Source: Collinsella aerofaciens (GTDB taxonomy: Bacteria > Actinomycetota > Coriobacteriia > Coriobacteriales > Coriobacteriaceae). Taken from it: a DNA stretch of 6,364 nt. Below are positions 6,161-6,364 of this stretch, one piece after another (position 1 is the first letter of the stretch; the number at the start of each line of letters is the position of its first letter). The translations under genes and the position numbers were made by a program. Below the pieces are notes generated by a model, which searched no databases, had not been told where the DNA came from, and saw only the letters and a list, made by a program, of their open reading frames with translations. The DNA lies in contig RPYR01000047.1 in assembly GCA_008671285.1 (NCBI GenBank), positions 1 through 6,364 on the forward strand, written 5' to 3'.

Positions 6161-6364
6161 CCAGCGGCTCACGGCGGCAAGCCACGGCCTGCACGCATTG
6201 AATAAAATCATCATCGAATCTACCAGTATGGCATCGGACAAAACGTTTTGCCCCGCCAGTTGGCGAATTACCGCGCCGCCGTCACATATCAAACGCCAAA
6301 ATGTGCGAGACTGTTTTGTGCAATTGTGCCGGCCGAGGGAGCGCCGGCGCTCGATTCGCATGGA
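6161..6364. other. Upstream non-coding region of the HD operon, with short palindromes
   Basis: I see no gene in these 204 bases. They hold CAAAACGTTTTG (6239-6250, perfect), CGCCA-GT-TGGCG (6254-6265), a distant CGCCAA (6294-6299) that could pair with TTGGCG (6260-6265), TTGTGCAATTGTGC (6316-6329, a direct repeat of TTGTGC), and GAGCGCCGGCGCTC (6339-6352, perfect). No convincing -35/-10 pair stands out; TGGTAGATT on the minus strand is a weak extended -10. The region probably contains the promoter and operator of the HD-membrane protein operon. Confidence 0.4.

Noticed and set aside
6062..6361. A minus-strand open frame overlapping the HD gene start and its upstream region
   Set aside because: Its product resembles no family and overlaps the well-supported HD gene in a different frame.
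1..6364. CRISPR array, tRNA, rRNA or insertion sequence
   Set aside because: No regularly spaced repeats, cloverleaf-like segments, transposase motifs or terminal inverted repeats were found on reading both strands.

Overview
This is a compact, GC-rich stretch in which every supportable gene lies on the minus strand. Read in the direction of transcription (high to low coordinates), the order is: an HD-domain protein (6149-5613), a PF06541 integral membrane protein (5609-4590), the orphaned 3' tail of a nitrogen-regulatory PII gene with its terminator (about 4506-4371), a Cof-type HAD phosphatase (4335-3472), a TetR-family regulator (3350-2640), and a very large iron-sulfur ATPase of the 2-hydroxyacyl-CoA dehydratase activator type (2628 to beyond base 1). 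The window suggests a strictly anaerobic, high-GC gut actinobacterium of the Coriobacteriia, probably Collinsella or a relative. This rests on base composition, an oxygen-sensitive enzyme family, and general resemblance, with no marker gene.

Block 1 (6364-4590): an upstream region with several short palindromes, then a tightly coupled pair. The HD gene stop and the membrane gene start are three bases apart, and the second ribosome binding site lies inside the first gene. No ABC transporter ATPase is present, so the family name 'putative ABC transporter' says little about function.

Block 2 (4589-4336): about 250 bases without an intact gene. It holds the last 29 codons and stop of a GlnB/GlnK (PII) gene with no 5' part, followed by a strong hairpin. 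The hairpin overlaps a likely promoter for the HAD gene.

Block 3 (4335-1): the HAD phosphatase, then a 121-base spacer carrying repeated TGTGCAATA / TGCACAC elements that look like operators, then a TetR-activase operon with 11 bases between the genes. The last gene has two complete activator ATPase modules, each with both cluster-ligand cysteines. These are followed by a four-cysteine motif and a DUF2229 region, which runs off the window edge.

The most interesting hypothesis is that this fused activase is an anaerobic plasmalogen (vinyl-ether lipid) synthase, or a related radical-type dehydratase/reductase, under its own TetR switch. It carries an unusual alanine-rich, amphipathic-looking N-terminal extension that could touch membranes. 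The sequence shows the domains and motifs; the lipid role is inference. Long open frames on the plus strand opposite these genes are antisense shadows caused by codon bias.
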